A DNA stretch of 64,000 nucleotides, taken from contig NZ_QAOW01000009.1 in NCBI RefSeq assembly GCF_003051005.1, forward strand, positions 186,001-250,000. Direction: 5' to 3'. The notes below the pieces were generated by a model. That model was not told the DNA's origin and did no database searches. It saw nothing but the letters and a program-made list of their open reading frames with translations. The position numbers and the translations under genes were made by a program. Below are positions 41,530 through 50,924 of the stretch, in pieces; within the stretch, counting starts at the first letter, position 1; every line of letters begins with the position of its first letter. The DNA comes from Rhodococcus sp. OK519 (GTDB taxonomy: Bacteria; Actinomycetota; Actinomycetes; Mycobacteriales; Mycobacteriaceae).

Positions 41530-42336
41530 GTGGTCATGCAGCAGGCAGTCAATCCCGTCGACGGCGTCGGCATCGCGTACCGAGTGATCGGAGACGGCCC
41601 ACCGTTGGTCCTTGCGCACGGCACCGCGCTGTCGAGCGCGATCTGGCGGGCCTTCGGATACGTCAAGGCGCTGCGCGACGAGTTCCAGCTGATCCTGCCC
41701 GACATGCGCGGTCACGGCCGCAGCGACAAACCGCACGAGCCGGCGTCGTACGCGATGGACCTCGTCGTCGGCGACATGCTCGCGGTGCTCGACGACCTGG
41801 GCCACGAGCGCGCGCACTATCTGGGTTACTCGTTCGGCGGACGCGTCGGCCTCTCGCTCGCCGTCGCGGCCCCGGAGCGCCTGTGCACGCTCACCGTCGG
41901 CGGCGGAAGCAGCCGTCCGCAGGCCGGTTCGTTCGACAAACTGTTCTTCCCGGGCTGCATCGACGTCCTCGATCACGAGGGCATGACGGCCTTCCTCGAC
42001 CGGTGGAACGAGCACCGCCCGTGGCCGCTGGATCCGGCGACGCGGGCCGCGTTCGACGCGAACGATACTCGCGCCCTGGTCGCGTATCTGCGCCGCTCGG
42101 AGGAGGAGCCCGGCGTGCCCGACGCGGCACTCGCCGCGCTGGACGTCCCGACACTGCTGTTCGTCGGGTCGGAGGACCGGCCACGTTTGTCGGACACGCA
42201 GAAATTGGCGGCACTGATCCCCGGGTCTCGGCTCGCCGTGATCGACGGCTTCGACCACGCCACCACCGTCGCGGCCTCCCCCGAGGTCCTGACGGTGGTG
42301 ACGCCGTTTCTCGACGATCACAGTCTCAGCGGCTGA
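41530..42336 (+). CDS. alpha/beta hydrolase
   Basis: A 268-residue alpha/beta-fold hydrolase. The oxyanion segment is LVLAHGTALS, DMRGHGRSDKP follows, the nucleophile Ser is in GYSFGGR, the acid lies in FVGSEDRPRL, and the catalytic His in DGFDHATT. Related proteins are esterases, lactonases or haloperoxidase-like enzymes. Start is the GTG at 41530 or the ATG at 41536. Its 3' end overlaps the convergent hutC gene by 11 bases. Divergence from an ArsR gene suggests control by that regulator. Confidence 0.87.
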   Translation: MVMQQAVNPVDGVGIAYRVIGDGPPLVLAHGTALSSAIWRAFGYVKALRDEFQLILPDMRGHGRSDKPHEPASYAMDLVVGDMLAVLDDLGHERAHYLGYSFGGRVGLSLAVAAPERLCTLTVGGGSSRPQAGSFDKLFFPGCIDVLDHEGMTAFLDRWNEHRPWPLDPATRAAFDANDTRALVAYLRRSEEEPGVPDAALAALDVPTLLFVGSEDRPRLSDTQKLAALIPGSRLAVIDGFDHATTVAASPEVLTVVTPFLDDHSLSG

Positions 42337-43081
42337 ATGCACCCTCGAGTCGGTTCCGCGAACCCGGGTGGATCAACCGCGCCGCGCTCACCAGTCCGTG
42401 GTCGGACCAGGTCCGCCGGCGGATCAGCAGGCACGGTTCGCCGCGGTCGATCTGCAGCAGGCGGCATTCCTCGGGACTGGCGAGGACCGCCTCGACGACG
42501 TGCTCGCCGCGCACCAGCGGGGCGACGCGGGTGAGGTAGTCGTTGGGGGTGATGGCGGTGAAGTCCTGATCGAGGTAGGCGGGTGCCTCAGCCGGGTTCA
42601 CCAGGCGATCCTCGACCTGGATCGGCTTGTCGTCCTCGTAGTGCACCAGCACCGAGTGGAATACCTTGGCCCCGACAGCATCTCGCAGGAACGCCTGCGA
42701 GTGGTCGGTCTCCTCCTCGCGGACGAAGATCACCTCGGTGCGGTGCCGGTGGCCGCGCTCCTGGATCTCGTCCGCGATGTTCTTCACCTCGAACAGCGGT
42801 GACGGGGTCTTGGTGCTGGCGACGAACGTGCCGATGCCCATCATCCGGACGATGAGGCCTTCGCCCGTCAACTCACGCAGCGCACGGTTGATCGTCATCC
42901 GGGACAGTCCGAGCGCGCCCACGAACTGATTCTCGGACGGCAACTGGTCGCCCTCCGACCAACGGCCCGAACGGATCTGCTCCGCTACCAGCTTCTTGAC
43001 CCGCTCGTAGGCAGGCACGGACTCGCCACCGGCCTCGCCGAACAGCGCGGCGAGTTCCGCGTCGACGTCAACCACTGCCAT
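42326..43081 (-). CDS. hutC: histidine-utilisation repressor HutC (GntR family)
   Basis: A 251-residue GntR/HutC-type regulator. The N-terminal winged helix (about residues 22-95) has WSEGDQLPSENQFVGALGLSRMTINRALRELTGEGLIVRMMGIGTFVA. The UTRA effector domain follows (VLVHYEDDKPIQVEDRLVNP, NDYLTRVAPL, RRTWSDHGLVSAARLIHPGSRNRLEG). In known systems urocanate releases HutC. Palindromes of the CTTGTATA/TATACAAG type at the hutU/gdh and permease promoters in this window match known HutC sites, supporting the name. Its own leader holds only a half-site-like CTGTATCTAG. Confidence 0.9.
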   Translation of the reverse strand: MAVVDVDAELAALFGEAGGESVPAYERVKKLVAEQIRSGRWSEGDQLPSENQFVGALGLSRMTINRALRELTGEGLIVRMMGIGTFVASTKTPSPLFEVKNIADEIQERGHRHRTEVIFVREEETDHSQAFLRDAVGAKVFHSVLVHYEDDKPIQVEDRLVNPAEAPAYLDQDFTAITPNDYLTRVAPLVRGEHVVEAVLASPEECRLLQIDRGEPCLLIRRRTWSDHGLVSAARLIHPGSRNRLEGAFSR

Positions 43082-43177
43082 CCGCTGCCCCTGTATCTAG
43101 AGAAGTCCCGCCGATACGGTCTTCGACTCGGCCCACGGAGTCTACCGACCGGTGCGCTGCCGAAACGGTATGCCTGG

Positions 43178-44077
43178 TCATCGACTCATCGACATCAGAG
43201 CCTCGTCGGCGGCGTCGATCCGGTACTTGCGGGCCCGGTCGAGGATTGCCTCGGCCGCGCGCAGACGCGGAAGGTAGCTGCCGTCGATGCTGTCGGTGCG
43301 GTGAGCGAGCAGGTCCCTGGCGCTGCGCACCTCTTCCGGGCTGGGCGCGAACTCGGTGTTGATCGTGCGGACGTGGTCCGGCTTCACACACAGCATGCCG
43401 CCGAGCCCGGTCGCGATGGATCGACGGCAGTAGTCGCGAACCCCGCCCGCGTGGGGCGCGAGGGAGGGTCCGTCGATCGGCGCGGGGAGACCGGCCGATC
43501 GGCTGGCCAGGACGAGGTGCGCCCGAGCCCCCATGACGGTTGCCGAATCGTCCGTCGCGGCGGTGTCGTGCCGGAAGTCGCCGCTACCGAATGCCAAGCG
43601 GGTCACAGAGTTCGACCGCGCGATCGACACCGCCTCCAGAATCCCGGTCGCCGATTCGACCAGGGCGACGAGACCTCCGTCGAAGTCGCCCAGCGCGGCT
43701 GCGGTCGCCTCGATCTGCGCCGCGGACTCGGCCTTCGCCAGCACGACCCCGAGGATTCCGGGGCACCGGGCGGCGAAGTCGAGGTCGATGCTCCAGTCCG
43801 CAGTGGTGGCCGCGTTCACGCGGATCCACGCCTTCCCGCCCCGGCTTGCCCAGTCGTGGACCTCGTCGCGTGCGCGGGGCCGGTCCTCGGGCAGGACACC
43901 GTCCTCGAGGTCGAGGATGACGGCGTCGGGACCACACCGGCCGATCGTGTCGTCGAGGTCGTGCGTGCGTGTTCCGGGCACGAGCAGCCACGAACGTGCG
44001 TCTCGCGGGGAGACCGACTCACTGGTGTTGCGGGAATTCAAGGTGGTGATGACCTTTCCATCGTGGACGGGGACCAT
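43178..44077 (-). CDS. HpcH/HpaI-family CoA ester lyase (CitE-like)
   Basis: A 299-residue TIM-barrel lyase of the citrate-lyase-beta/malyl-CoA-lyase family. Motifs are RSWLLVPGTR near residue 30, DAVILDLEDGVLPEDRPRAR (metal-binding acids), KAWIRVNA, VVLAKAES, LVALVESATGI and RLAFGSGDF. Such enzymes cleave or form 3-hydroxyacyl-CoA such as malyl- or citramalyl-CoA. It follows the glutamate dehydrogenase gene by 6 bases and is probably cotranscribed, so it may act on a C4-C5 acid made from glutamate. The annotated ATG start at 44077 has a weak ribosome site; the true start may be up to 11 codons later. Confidence 0.82.
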   Translation of the reverse strand: MVPVHDGKVITTLNSRNTSESVSPRDARSWLLVPGTRTHDLDDTIGRCGPDAVILDLEDGVLPEDRPRARDEVHDWASRGGKAWIRVNAATTADWSIDLDFAARCPGILGVVLAKAESAAQIEATAAALGDFDGGLVALVESATGILEAVSIARSNSVTRLAFGSGDFRHDTAATDDSATVMGARAHLVLASRSAGLPAPIDGPSLAPHAGGVRDYCRRSIATGLGGMLCVKPDHVRTINTEFAPSPEEVRSARDLLAHRTDSIDGSYLPRLRAAEAILDRARKYRIDAADEALMSMSR

Positions 44078-44083
44078 GTCAGC

Positions 44084-47000
44084 TCAACCGACCATCCGGC
44101 GCAGCTGACGCGACGCGACGGACAGCGCGGCGAGGTCACGCTGTCCGGATGCGGAGATCTCGGTGAGCGAGTTCCGGGCCCGGCGCAGACGGGACTCGTT
44201 GCGCTCCTCCCAGTCCCCGATCATCCGGTCGGTGTTGTCGCCGGGAACCGCGTGCGCGAGGACGTCCAGCGTGAGAGCCCGTGCGCTGTCGTACAGCTCG
44301 TCGCGCAACGCCAAGCGGGCCAGGGCATCCCAGCGGCTCGTCTTGCCGAGGGCCGAGACCCCGTTGAGGAGCGGAACGAGACCGACCCGTTCACACAGCC
44401 GGAAGTACAGCTCAGCAGCGACGGGCAGGTCGCACTCCGCGAGGTCCGCGATCTCGACGACGTCGAGCAGACCGAACCGGTCGAGGGCCAACTCCACCTC
44501 CCGGACCAGGTCTTCGGGTGCGCCCCGCTCCGCGATCGCGCGGGTGCGGTCTCGGAGGTTGGTGCGGTCGGCGCCCACCAGCCACTCCTCGAGATGGGCC
44601 GACGCATCCTCGATCCGATCCCGGAACCGCGCGATCTCCGCGCCCACTGCGAGAGGCTGCGGCCGTCGGTGCAGCATCCAGCGCGACGCCCGGTCGAGGA
44701 GCCGACGGGTGACGAGGACGAGTTCGTCGGCGACCTCGCTCGGCACGTCGGCCGATGCGATGCGCGACCACAGCGTGGGAAGCCCGAACACGTCACTGAC
44801 CACGCTGAACGCCCGGACGGCGTCGTCGGCGGTGGCGCCTACCTCCTCGGCGAGGCGGAACACGTAGGAGATACCGCCGCGATCGACGACGTCGTTGGTC
44901 AGCGTCGTCGCGACGATCTCCCGCCGCAGGGGATGCAGGTCGACGGCCTCCTCGTGGTCGCGGCGCAGCGGCGTCGGGAAGTATCCGCGCAGGATCGGCA
45001 GGAACACGTCGTGGTCGACGAGGTCACCGCTCAGCAGCGCACCCTTCAGGTCGAGCTTGACATGCGCCATCAGCGTCGCCAGTTCGGGAGCCGACAGTCC
45101 GTCGCCGGCCGTACGCAGCGCGGCGATCGCCTTGGCGTTCGGCAGCACGTCGAGGGCGCGGTCGACCGCACCGGCCGCCTCGAGCGCCGAGATCAGCCGC
45201 CCGTGCACCCCGATCATCTCGGACGCGTCGGCGAGCGCCGTACCCATCAGCTCGTTCTGGGAGACGTTGTCCGCCAACACGAGAGCGGCGACCTCGTCGG
45301 TCATCTCGGCCAGCAGACGCGGCCGCGCCTGCGGCGAGAGGCCCCCCGCACTGACCAGGTCGTCGAGCAGGATCTTGATGTTGACCTCGTGGTCGGAGCA
45401 GTCCACACCGGCCGAGTTGTCGAGGGCGTCGGTCCCGACCCGGCCCCCGGTGCGGGCGAACTCGATCCGCGAGGCCTGCGTCAGACCGAGGTTGCCGCCC
45501 TCTCCGACCACCCGGGCGCGAAGATCACACCCGTCCACGCGCACAACGTCGTTCGCCTTGTCGCCGGCGTCGGCGTGCGATTCGGTCGAGGCCTTGACGT
45601 ACGTGCCGATTCCGCCGTTCCACAGCAGATCGACCGGCGCCCGCAGGATCGCCCGGATCAGTTCGGGCGGAGTCATTTCGGTGACGTCGTCGCCGAGTCC
45701 GAGCGCCCGTCGCGCCTGGTCGCTGATCGGAACGGACTTCGTCGTCCGGTCCCAGACGCCGCCGCCGGCGCTGACGAGGGACCGGTCGTAGTCGGCCCAC
45801 GACGAGCGCGGCAGCGCGAACAGCCGCTCCCGCTCCGCGTACGACGTCTCGGGATCGGGGTTCGGATCGAGGAAGACATGCCGGTGGTCGAACGCCGCGA
45901 CGAGGCGAATGTGCCTACTGCACAGCATTCCGTTACCGAAGACGTCACCACTCATGTCGCCGATTCCCGCGACCGTGACGTCCTCGCGCTGGCAGTCGAC
46001 GCCCAGTTCCCGGAAGCGGCGTTTGACGCTCTCCCACGCGCCGCGCGCGGTGATGCCCATCGCCTTGTGGTCGTATCCCACCGATCCGCCGGAGGCGAAG
46101 GCGTCGCCGAGCCAGAAGTCGTACTCGGCCGCCACCTCGTTGGCGATGTCGGAGAACGACGCGGTGCCCTTGTCTGCGGCCACCACCAGGTACGTGTCGT
46201 CGGCGTCGTGGCGGACGACGCCCTGCGCCGGCACCACGGCCCCTGTGCTCCGGTCGATGTTGTCCGTGAGATCGAGCAGGCCGCCGATGAACATGCGGTA
46301 CCCGGCGATGCCGGCCTCGCGGAGAGCGGCGCGGTCGGCATCGCCGTCGCCGGTGGGGACCGGGGGCCGGCGCAGCACGAAGCCGCCCTTGGCGCCGACC
46401 GGCACGATCACGGCGTTCTTGACCGCCTGTGCCTTGACCAGGCCCAGCACCTCGGTGCGGAAGTCCTCGCGCCGGTCCGACCAGCGCAGGCCGCCGCGCG
46501 CCACCGAACCGAAGCGCATGTGCACACCGGCCACGGCGGGCGAGTACACGAAAATCTCGTGTCGGGGCCGCGGCTCCGGCAGCTCGCCGATGTTCCGCGA
46601 ATCCAGCTTCAGCGCAATGGTTTCCCGCGCCGGGGGGGTGAAGTAGTTGGTGCGCACGGTGTTGCGCACCGCACCCAGCAGCGCCCGGAAGATCCGGTCC
46701 TCGTCGAGCCCCAGCACCGCCTCGATCAGGGCCGCCGCCGCGTCGACGGACTCCTCGCCACCGGACACGACGGACGGATCGAAGCGCGCGGCGAAGCACT
46801 CGACCAGGGCGGCCGCGATCTCGGGATGTCGACACAGGGCGTCGGCGACATAGGCACTGCTGTAGGGGAATCCGGCCTGCCTCAGGAACTCCGCGTACGC
46901 GCGCAGCACGGTGACCTCACGCCAGCGCAGGCCCGCGCGGGCCACCAGTTCGTTCAACCGGTCCGCCTCGGCGACGCCCTGCCACAGCGCCTGGACGGCG

Positions 47001-47485
47001 CCGCCGAACCGGGCGGCGAACTCGTCGAACCGGGCGTCCGGAGCAATGGCGTACCGGACCGTGAATTCGTACACCCAGCAGGGCATTCCGGCCGGAGTGG
47101 TGAGGGCATAGGGGCGCTCGTCGAGCACCTCGACACCGAGGCTCTGCAGCAGCGGCATCAGATCCCCGAGGGACGCCGGGCGTCCTCCGACATAGAGCGA
47201 GAGCCGGTGGGTTCCGCGGGCGGCCGCGTCGGGGACGATCCGCACGTCGACCGCGCCGTCGGAGAGCTCGCCGAGGATGGCGAGGTCGATGCGCGCACGG
47301 TCCGGCCGGATGTCCTGCTTGTAGCCGGCGGGCAGTTCCGCGACGTACGCGGCGAGCTCGTCGCGCGCTGCGGGGTCCGCGCCGGCGAGCAGGTGCTCGT
47401 CCCAACTGCGGAAGATACGGGCGAGAGCATCGTTGATCTCGCTGGGGTTCGGCATCGGATCGGTCTGGGTGGAGACGGTGTTCAT
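44084..47485 (-). CDS. gdh: NAD-dependent glutamate dehydrogenase, short form (1133 residues)
   Basis: A large NAD-GDH converting glutamate to 2-oxoglutarate and ammonium, fitting the end of histidine breakdown. The catalytic region starts near residue 330 with VAGVHMRFGSVARGGLRWSDRREDFRTEVLGLVKAQAVKNAVIVPVGAKGGFVLRRP; NAD-domain blocks GDMSGDVFGNGML and the ARVVGEGGNLGLTQ segment follow. The mycobacterial enzyme (Rv2476c) has about 1620 residues; this one lacks several hundred N-terminal residues. The ATG at 47485 has GGAAGG 7 bases upstream. It diverges from hutU across a HutC-type palindrome and precedes the CitE-like lyase. Confidence 0.88.
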   Translation of the reverse strand: MNTVSTQTDPMPNPSEINDALARIFRSWDEHLLAGADPAARDELAAYVAELPAGYKQDIRPDRARIDLAILGELSDGAVDVRIVPDAAARGTHRLSLYVGGRPASLGDLMPLLQSLGVEVLDERPYALTTPAGMPCWVYEFTVRYAIAPDARFDEFAARFGGAVQALWQGVAEADRLNELVARAGLRWREVTVLRAYAEFLRQAGFPYSSAYVADALCRHPEIAAALVECFAARFDPSVVSGGEESVDAAAALIEAVLGLDEDRIFRALLGAVRNTVRTNYFTPPARETIALKLDSRNIGELPEPRPRHEIFVYSPAVAGVHMRFGSVARGGLRWSDRREDFRTEVLGLVKAQAVKNAVIVPVGAKGGFVLRRPPVPTGDGDADRAALREAGIAGYRMFIGGLLDLTDNIDRSTGAVVPAQGVVRHDADDTYLVVAADKGTASFSDIANEVAAEYDFWLGDAFASGGSVGYDHKAMGITARGAWESVKRRFRELGVDCQREDVTVAGIGDMSGDVFGNGMLCSRHIRLVAAFDHRHVFLDPNPDPETSYAERERLFALPRSSWADYDRSLVSAGGGVWDRTTKSVPISDQARRALGLGDDVTEMTPPELIRAILRAPVDLLWNGGIGTYVKASTESHADAGDKANDVVRVDGCDLRARVVGEGGNLGLTQASRIEFARTGGRVGTDALDNSAGVDCSDHEVNIKILLDDLVSAGGLSPQARPRLLAEMTDEVAALVLADNVSQNELMGTALADASEMIGVHGRLISALEAAGAVDRALDVLPNAKAIAALRTAGDGLSAPELATLMAHVKLDLKGALLSGDLVDHDVFLPILRGYFPTPLRRDHEEAVDLHPLRREIVATTLTNDVVDRGGISYVFRLAEEVGATADDAVRAFSVVSDVFGLPTLWSRIASADVPSEVADELVLVTRRLLDRASRWMLHRRPQPLAVGAEIARFRDRIEDASAHLEEWLVGADRTNLRDRTRAIAERGAPEDLVREVELALDRFGLLDVVEIADLAECDLPVAAELYFRLCERVGLVPLLNGVSALGKTSRWDALARLALRDELYDSARALTLDVLAHAVPGDNTDRMIGDWEERNESRLRRARNSLTEISASGQRDLAALSVASRQLRRMVG

Positions 47486-47589
47486 CTGGGAACCTTCCGC
47501 CGGGTGCCACGCTGCACCCGACTGGTCGTCGTGTCCGTTCATCGGGTCGAACATCTCTCGACGTCAGGGGCTGTACCGCTGGATGCCCC

Positions 47590-47623
47590 TTGACACGAGC
47601 TTGTATAGACAGGAATATACAAG
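47590..47623. promoter_or_regulatory. HutC-type operator CTTGTATA-N8-TATACAAG with TTGACA
   Basis: A perfect 8-bp inverted repeat (47600-47623) lies between the divergent gdh and hutU genes. TTGACA (47590-47595) precedes it in the hutU direction, and AT-rich bases in the right arm can supply the -10. Bound repressor would block both directions. It matches the palindromic HutC sites known from Pseudomonas (TTGTATATACAA-like). Confidence 0.8.
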
Positions 47624-47748
47624 TCATAGTTGCAGAACGTGAGCCAGCGCACAACAGCTACGCCCACACGGATTCGGACGACAACGGCGTCGGACGAAAC
47701 CGCGTGACACCACCGCGCCCTCACCGCCCGATTCGCTAGGAGTACCCG

Positions 47749-49425
47749 ATGGACATCACCTCACCCGGCCACGAGGCCCGCCCGGTCAGCGCCCCCCGCG
47801 GCTCCGAGCTGAACACCCTCGGGTGGCAGCAGGAGGGCGCGCTGCGCATGCTCATGAACAACCTCGACCCCGAGGTTGCCGAGCACCCCGACAACCTGGT
47901 CGTCTACGGCGGCACCGGCCGCGCCGCCCGCAGCTGGGCCGCGTTCGACGCCATGGTCGCCACCCTGAAGACCCTGAAGAACGACGAGACCATGCTGGTG
48001 CAGTCCGGCAAGCCGGTCGGCGTCTTCCGCACCAACGAGTGGGCGCCCCGCGTGCTGCTCGCGAACTCCAACCTCGTCGGCGACTGGGCCAACTGGGAGC
48101 AGTTCCGCAAGCTCGAGGCCGAGGGCCTGATGATGTACGGCCAGATGACGGCCGGTTCCTGGATCTACATCGGCACGCAGGGCATCCTCCAGGGCACCTA
48201 CGAGACCTTCGGCGCGATCGCCCGTAAGCGCTTCGAAGGCACCCTGGCCGGGACCATCACCCTCACCGCCGGCATGGGCGGCATGGGTGGCGCGCAGCCG
48301 CTGGCCGTCACCATGAACGACGGTGTTGCGATCTGCGTCGACTGCGACGTCACCCGCATCGATCGCCGCATCGCCCACAAGTACCTCGACACCAAGGCCG
48401 ACAGCATCGAGCACGCGCTGCAGCTGGCCACCGAGGCTCGCGACGCGCGCAAGCCGCTGTCGATCGGCCTGGTCGGCAACGCCGCCGAGATCTTCCCGGC
48501 CCTGCTGGAGATGGACGCCCCGATCGACATCGTCACCGACCAGACGTCGGCGCACGATCCGCTGTCCTACCTGCCGATCGGCGTCGACATCGCCGACATG
48601 AAGGACCTGGCCGCGAAGGATCCGGAGAAGTTCACCGAGGACTCGCGCAAGGCGATGGCCGCGCACGTCGAGGCCATGGTCGGCTTCATGGACAAGGGCG
48701 CCGAGGTCTTCGACTACGGCAACTCCATCCGCGACGAGGCCCGCAAGGCCGGCTACGACCGCGCGTTCGAGTTCCCCGGCTTCGTCCCGGCCTACATCCG
48801 TCCGCTGTTCGAGGAGGGCCTCGGCCCGTTCCGCTGGGCCGCGCTGTCGGGCGACCCCAAGGACATCGCCGCCACCGACAAGGCGATCCTCGAGCTGTTC
48901 CCGGAGAACGAGCACCTCAAGCGCTGGATCGAGATGGCCGGCGAGCGCGTCGCCTTCGAGGGCCTGCCCGCCCGCATCTGCTGGCTCGGCTACGGCGAGC
49001 GCCACAAGGCCGGCCTGAAGTTCAACGAGATGGTCGCCAGTGGCGAGCTGTCCGCACCGGTCGCCATCGGCCGTGACCACCTCGACTCCGGTTCCGTGGC
49101 GTCCCCGTACCGCGAGACCGAGTCCATGAAGGACGGCTCCGACGCGATCGCCGACTGGCCGCTGCTCAACGCCCTGGTCAACACCGCGTCCGGCGCATCG
49201 TGGGTCTCGATCCACCACGGCGGCGGCGTCGGCATGGGCCGCTCGATCCACGCCGGCCAGGTGTGCATCGCCGACGGCACCGAGCTGGCCGCGAAGAAGA
49301 TCGAGGCCGTGCTCACCAACGACCCGGGCATGGGCGTCATCCGCCACGCCGACGCCGGCTACGACCACGCCATCGACACCGCGCGTGAGCGCGGCGTCCG
49401 GATCCCGATGACCGAGAACAACTGA
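47749..49425 (+). CDS. hutU: urocanate hydratase
   Basis: A 558-residue NAD-containing hydratase turning urocanate into imidazolonepropionate, the second step of histidine degradation. The NAD-binding loop is [13 protein letters not shown] near residue 180. The catalytic-region cysteine lies in [16 protein letters not shown] near 410, and the closing [15 protein letters not shown] is family-typical. Length matches the family. AGGAG 7 bases before the ATG sets the start. Codon use here is strikingly uniform (almost only C/G third positions), suggesting strong expression. A clear terminator follows, so it is probably transcribed separately from the acyl-CoA dehydrogenase. Confidence 0.97.
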   Translation: MDITSPGHEARPVSAPRGSELNTLGWQQEGALRMLMNNLDPEVAEHPDNLVVYGGTGRAARSWAAFDAMVATLKTLKNDETMLVQSGKPVGVFRTNEWAPRVLLANSNLVGDWANWEQFRKLEAEGLMMYGQMTAGSWIYIGTQGILQGTYETFGAIARKRFEGTLAGTITLTAGMGGMGGAQPLAVTMNDGVAICVDCDVTRIDRRIAHKYLDTKADSIEHALQLATEARDARKPLSIGLVGNAAEIFPALLEMDAPIDIVTDQTSAHDPLSYLPIGVDIADMKDLAAKDPEKFTEDSRKAMAAHVEAMVGFMDKGAEVFDYGNSIRDEARKAGYDRAFEFPGFVPAYIRPLFEEGLGPFRWAALSGDPKDIAATDKAILELFPENEHLKRWIEMAGERVAFEGLPARICWLGYGERHKAGLKFNEMVASGELSAPVAIGRDHLDSGSVASPYRETESMKDGSDAIADWPLLNALVNTASGASWVSIHHGGGVGMGRSIHAGQVCIADGTELAAKKIEAVLTNDPGMGVIRHADAGYDHAIDTARERGVRIPMTENN

Positions 49426-49509
49426 CCGGGAACAACCGACCGGGAACAACTGATACCCCCACCTGAACACGGCTCACGACGACCAGCGTGAGCCCGAACC
49501 GGTGGCAGT

Positions 49510-49563
49510 GACGTCGGCTCCGCGACGAGCGGCACCGACGTCGGCCCCACAACGAGCGGCAAC
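49510..49563 (+). repeat. imperfect 27-bp tandem duplication after hutU
   Basis: Units 49510-49536 and 49537-49563 both read GACGTCGGC..CC....ACGAGCGGCA.C and differ at about 5 positions. The second unit forms the left arm of the hutU terminator. Duplication of the arm is probably incidental. Confidence 0.7.
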
Positions 49564-49607
49564 GCGCAGGACGATCCCCCCTGCTCGTTGCCGCTCGTCG
49601 TCGTTTT
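49552..49607 (+). terminator. rho-independent terminator of hutU
   Basis: ACGAGCGGCAACG (49552-49564) pairs with CGTTGCCGCTCGT (49586-49598). An inner GCAGG/CCTGC extends the stem to 18 pairs with one mismatch, and TTTT at 49604-49607 follows. It lies 127 bases after the hutU stop, in the 322-base gap before the acyl-CoA dehydrogenase. A second hairpin (GGCTCACG/CGTGAGCC, about 49469-49492) precedes it. Confidence 0.85.
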
Positions 49608-49675
49608 CCCAGGTCGAGGCGCGGACGAACCCCCTCTGGACAAACTGCGCGAGCGGATGCGATAGTCAACGAGTG

Positions 49676-49714
49676 CCACTAGATGGCAATTGGCTTCCAC
49701 TAGATGAAATCTAG
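49676..49714 (+). promoter_or_regulatory. CCACTAGATG direct repeats with CTAGAT/ATCTAG palindrome
   Basis: CCACTAGATG occurs at 49676 and 49697, exactly 21 bases apart (two helical turns). The first lies in TGCCA-N5-TGGCA, the second in CTAGAT-GAA-ATCTAG. The element is 34 bases before the acyl-CoA dehydrogenase start. The first IclR gene of this operon is the likeliest binder. Confidence 0.6.
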
Positions 49715-49747
49715 CGATTCCCCCTCTCGCATCTCCAGGAGTTACCC

Positions 49748-50911
49748 GTGACCGCTCAGACGCACGACGACGCCGTCGACATGTCCGAATTCCGCAGCAC
49801 CGTGCGCGCTTTCGCGAACGCCGAGATCCTCCCGGGTGCCGCCGAGCGCGACGAGTCCAAGGAGTTCCCCGCGCACCTGATGCGGCGCCTCGCCGAGCAG
49901 GACCTCATGGGCATCTCCGTTCCGGAGGAGTTCGGCGGCCTCGGCCTGTCGACCCGCGCCCAGCTGGTCGCCGTCGAGGAGGTCGCCCGCGCCGACGCCG
50001 CCCTGGCATCCATCTACACCGCCCACTACCTGGGCCTCGAGCCGATCCTCGTGGGCGGCACCGAGGAGCAGAAGAAGCGCTGGCTGCCTGGACTCGCGTC
50101 GGGTGAGGTCCTCGCGGGCTTCGCCCTCACCGAGCCCGACGCCGGCTCGGACATCGCGTCGATGCGCACCGTGGCGCGCCGCGAGGACGACGGCTGGCAC
50201 CTGTCCGGCTCCAAGACCTTCATCTCCAACGCCCGCGAGGCCGACCTCGTCGTGCTGTTCGCCAAGACGGACCCGTCCGCCGGGTTCCGCGGCATCACCG
50301 CCTTCGCGGTCCCGAAGGGCACGCCCGGCATCAGCTACTCGGAGCCGCAGGACAAGATGGGCATCCGCTCGGCGCCCACCTACACCGTTTACCTCGACGA
50401 CGTGGTGCTCCCGCACGACGCCGTCATCGGCACCGAGGGCCGCGGTGGCAACATCGCGCTCACCGCCCTCAACCGCGCGCGCATCGACGTCGCCGCGATG
50501 GCCAACGGAATCGCGCTGCGCGCGTGGGAACTGGGACGTGAGTACGCGTCCGAGCGCAAGCAGTTCGGGCACCCCATCTTCGAGTTCCAGGCCATCCAGC
50601 TGCTCCTCGGCGAGTGCGACGCCAAGCTCGTGGCGTCCCGGGTGACCGCCGACTGGGCGTCCGACGTCAAGGACGCCGGTCAGGACCTGCGCCGCGCCGC
50701 CTCGATCTCGAAGTTCGTGGCGACCGAGGCCTGCTTCTCGATCGTCGACCAGGTCGTCCAGATCCACGGCGGCGCGGGCTTCATGCGCGAGTCCGAGATC
50801 GAGCGCCTGTACCGCGACTGCCGGATCCTGCGCATCTTCGAGGGCACCTCGCAGATCCAGCTGCTGACCATCGCGGGCAACGCCCCGTCGATCCGTTCCA
50901 CCGAGTACTGA
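49748..50911 (+). CDS. acyl-CoA dehydrogenase, candidate imidazolepropionyl-CoA dehydrogenase
   Basis: A 387-residue flavoprotein of the short-chain acyl-CoA dehydrogenase type. FAD/substrate blocks are FALTEPDAGSDIASM and GSKTFISNAREADLVV; the catalytic Glu is in RIFEGTSQIQ near the C-terminus, and QIHGGAGFMRE precedes it. It is not a glutaryl-CoA dehydrogenase by pattern. It is followed after 13 bases by a CoA-transferase and an IclR gene, all within the hut region. Oxidising imidazolepropionyl-CoA to urocanyl-CoA would link reduced urocanate to HutU; this is a hypothesis from context, and a generic short acyl-CoA is the alternative. AGGAG precedes the GTG start. Confidence 0.9.
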   Translation: MTAQTHDDAVDMSEFRSTVRAFANAEILPGAAERDESKEFPAHLMRRLAEQDLMGISVPEEFGGLGLSTRAQLVAVEEVARADAALASIYTAHYLGLEPILVGGTEEQKKRWLPGLASGEVLAGFALTEPDAGSDIASMRTVARREDDGWHLSGSKTFISNAREADLVVLFAKTDPSAGFRGITAFAVPKGTPGISYSEPQDKMGIRSAPTYTVYLDDVVLPHDAVIGTEGRGGNIALTALNRARIDVAAMANGIALRAWELGREYASERKQFGHPIFEFQAIQLLLGECDAKLVASRVTADWASDVKDAGQDLRRAASISKFVATEACFSIVDQVVQIHGGAGFMRESEIERLYRDCRILRIFEGTSQIQLLTIAGNAPSIRSTEY

Positions 50912-50924
50912 GAGGCGAGCAGCG

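Noticed and set aside
43301-47593. 1430-codon open frame on the plus strand
   Set aside because: It is antisense to the NAD-glutamate dehydrogenase and CitE-like genes; the product is Arg/Gly/Asp-rich with no domain pattern. Long antisense frames are normal at this GC content.
47761-49470. 569-codon open frame antisense to hutU
   Set aside because: Shadow of strongly biased codons in hutU; low-complexity translation without motifs.
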